This document shows positions 39,993 to 40,687 of a stretch of DNA of 40,687 nucleotides, one piece after another. Within the stretch, counting starts at the first letter, position 1; each line of letters opens with the position of its first letter. The stretch comes from an uncultured Eubacteriales bacterium (lineage in GTDB: Bacteria; Bacillota; Clostridia; Oscillospirales; Acutalibacteraceae), in NCBI GenBank assembly GCA_934643185.1, contig CAKUBN010000017.1:1-40687 (forward strand), written 5' to 3'. The notes under the pieces were generated by a model, which had not been told where the DNA came from, ran no database searches, and saw only the letters and a program-made list of their open reading frames with translations. The translations under genes and the position numbers were made by a program.

Positions 39993-40577
39993 ATGAAAAA
40001 CAAGAATTCCATCTACAAGATTGTCACCGTGGGCCTTTTGGGCGCGCTGGTGTTCGTTTCCAACTACCTGAGCTTCCCGATTCCGGTGCCGGTGGGCGAT
40101 ATTTCTCGTATCCACCTCGGCAACGCGTTTTGCCTGCTTGCGGGCTTTGTGATGGGCCCAATCGGAGGCGGTTTGGCTTCCGGCATCGGCGCGATGCTCT
40201 ACGACCTGACGAACCCGGCGTACATCGCTTCGGCTCCGTTTACGTTTGTATTTAAGTTCCTGCTGGCTGCGGTTTGCGGCCTCATCGCGCACAAGGGTAA
40301 AATCACCGGCAACATGCTGGAGGAAGACTTTACCATTACCGTACCGCGCAGCATTGTGGCGGGCATCTGCGGCAGCCTGACATACATTGTGCTGTATCTC
40401 GCAAAGTCCTACATTACGACGGTGCTTGCGGGCAGTGCGCCGGAGGCTGCGGCGATTGCGCTTGCGACGAAAGCGGCTTCGAGCACGGTGAACGCGATTC
40501 TCGCCATCATCATTTCCGTGCCGCTCTCCGCTTTGATTCGCAAGGCGCTGAAAAGTGCGCATCTGACGACAAAATAA
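39993..40577 (+). CDS. ECF transporter S component, vitamin-type
   Basis: The 194-residue protein has about five to six membrane helices. The motifs GLLGALVFVSNYLSFPIP near the N-terminus, IHLGNAFCLLAGFVMGPIGGGLASGIGAMLYDL and FKFLLAAVCGLIAHKGK are typical of the ECF-type riboflavin/pyridoxine-like S components (PF07155 group). It binds a vitamin or precursor in the membrane and works with a shared EcfA-A'-T module encoded elsewhere. The substrate cannot be assigned from sequence. AGGGG precedes the ATG. Confidence 0.85.
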   Translation: MKNKNSIYKIVTVGLLGALVFVSNYLSFPIPVPVGDISRIHLGNAFCLLAGFVMGPIGGGLASGIGAMLYDLTNPAYIASAPFTFVFKFLLAAVCGLIAHKGKITGNMLEEDFTITVPRSIVAGICGSLTYIVLYLAKSYITTVLAGSAPEAAAIALATKAASSTVNAILAIIISVPLSALIRKALKSAHLTTK

Positions 40578-40620
40578 AATCAGCGTATAAGGAAAGCCGC
40601 CGGAACACGCACTGATATGA

Positions 40621-40670
40621 TACCTCTAAAGTAGACAGATTAAATATAAAAATCTGTTACTTTGGAGGTA
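40621..40670. promoter_or_regulatory. Hairpin covering the ribosome site of the right-edge gene
   Basis: The left arm 40621-40641 (TACCTCTAAAGTAGACAGATT, broken here for clarity at the T/C mismatch) pairs with the right arm 40651-40670, with one mismatch and one bulged G, around the loop AAATATAAA. The GGAGGT ribosome site (40664-40669) is inside the right arm, so read-through transcripts would not be translated. This is a known protective device in insertion sequences. Confidence 0.7.
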
Positions 40671-40676
40671 TTTTTC

Positions 40677-40687
40677 ATGCCAAAATC
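40677..40687 (+). CDS. Partial CDS at window edge, possibly a transposase
   Basis: Only ATG CCA AAA TC (Met-Pro-Lys-Ser) is present. GGAGGT lies 7 bases upstream. A Met-Pro-Lys start is common for IS3-family OrfA proteins, but this is too short to prove anything. Confidence 0.4.

Larger units (their letters stand above)
40610..40687 (+). mobile_element. Probable left end of an insertion sequence (IS3-like), cut by window edge
   Basis: The sequence from about 40616 has a TGATA..TAAAGTAGACAG terminus reminiscent of IS3-group ends, a ribosome-site-masking hairpin, and then an ATG with a strong GGAGGT. Only the end is visible. The other end, the target duplication and the transposase body lie outside the window, so the family call is tentative. 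Confidence 0.45.

Noticed and set aside
1..40687. tRNA or rRNA genes, CRISPR array, prophage
   Set aside because: No cloverleaf with CCA end, no rRNA signature, no regularly spaced direct repeats and no phage structural genes were seen on reading both strands.

Overview
The window looks like a chromosomal segment of a GC-rich, gut-type member of class Clostridia (Oscillospiraceae/Ruminococcaceae-like); this is inference. Supporting signs are SigA-type promoters (TTGACA-17-TATAAT), strong AGGAGG ribosome sites, Bacillus-type LexA boxes, a NifS-ThiI pair in which ThiI lacks a rhodanese domain, a VanW-family lipoprotein, a class B sortase and several families of extragenic multi-hairpin repeats. 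No rRNA, tRNA or CRISPR was seen. Most of the window is core genome. The only mobile DNA suspected is the left end of an insertion sequence at the right edge.

Layout. 1-72: a cut-off chain of palindromes. 127-6369 (+): an HTH-cupin-acyl-CoA ligase fusion, a lipid kinase, a two-gene polysaccharide-export ABC transporter with a lipoprotein, and a RidA protein. 6471-9341 (-): an AI-2E-type permease, a Gfo/Idh oxidoreductase and a small zinc-ribbon membrane protein. 9593-12989 (+): an SOS cassette, with two perfect LexA boxes at a strong promoter driving DNA polymerase IV, a radical SAM protein and a DUF4130 protein. 13065-14730: a GNAT protein with an upstream small reading frame, and a lipoprotein.

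15135-23844 (-): a compact nine-gene operon that appears to handle organosulfur compounds. In transcription order it encodes an M20 amidohydrolase, an ATC-hydrolase-like protein, an SsuCAB-type ABC importer, a nitroreductase, a trans-sulfuration enzyme, a MalY-type C-S lyase and a LysR regulator. The promoter carries a LysR-type palindrome centred near -66. 24344-25939 (-): a UgtP/MGDG-synthase-like glycosyltransferase fused to a Nudix domain. 26306-27850 (+): a VanW lipoprotein.

28083-35597 (+): a tight run of nadE, a 2-hydroxyacid dehydrogenase, a cysteine desulfurase, thiI, cinA and a class B sortase. 35665-38828: a metal-resistance locus with a P1B ATPase, its metal-binding domain encoded as a separate gene, and a divergent ArsR-AraC fusion regulator; a perfect operator palindrome lies between them. 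39084-40577: a HAD phosphatase and an ECF S component. 40621-40687: a probable IS left end with a hairpin covering its ribosome site.

The points most worth follow-up are a three-copy, six-hairpin repeat whose stems differ but remain paired (14846-15094, 24124-24336, 38918-39081), the LexA-controlled dinB/rSAM/DUF4130 cassette, the organosulfur operon and three unusual domain fusions.
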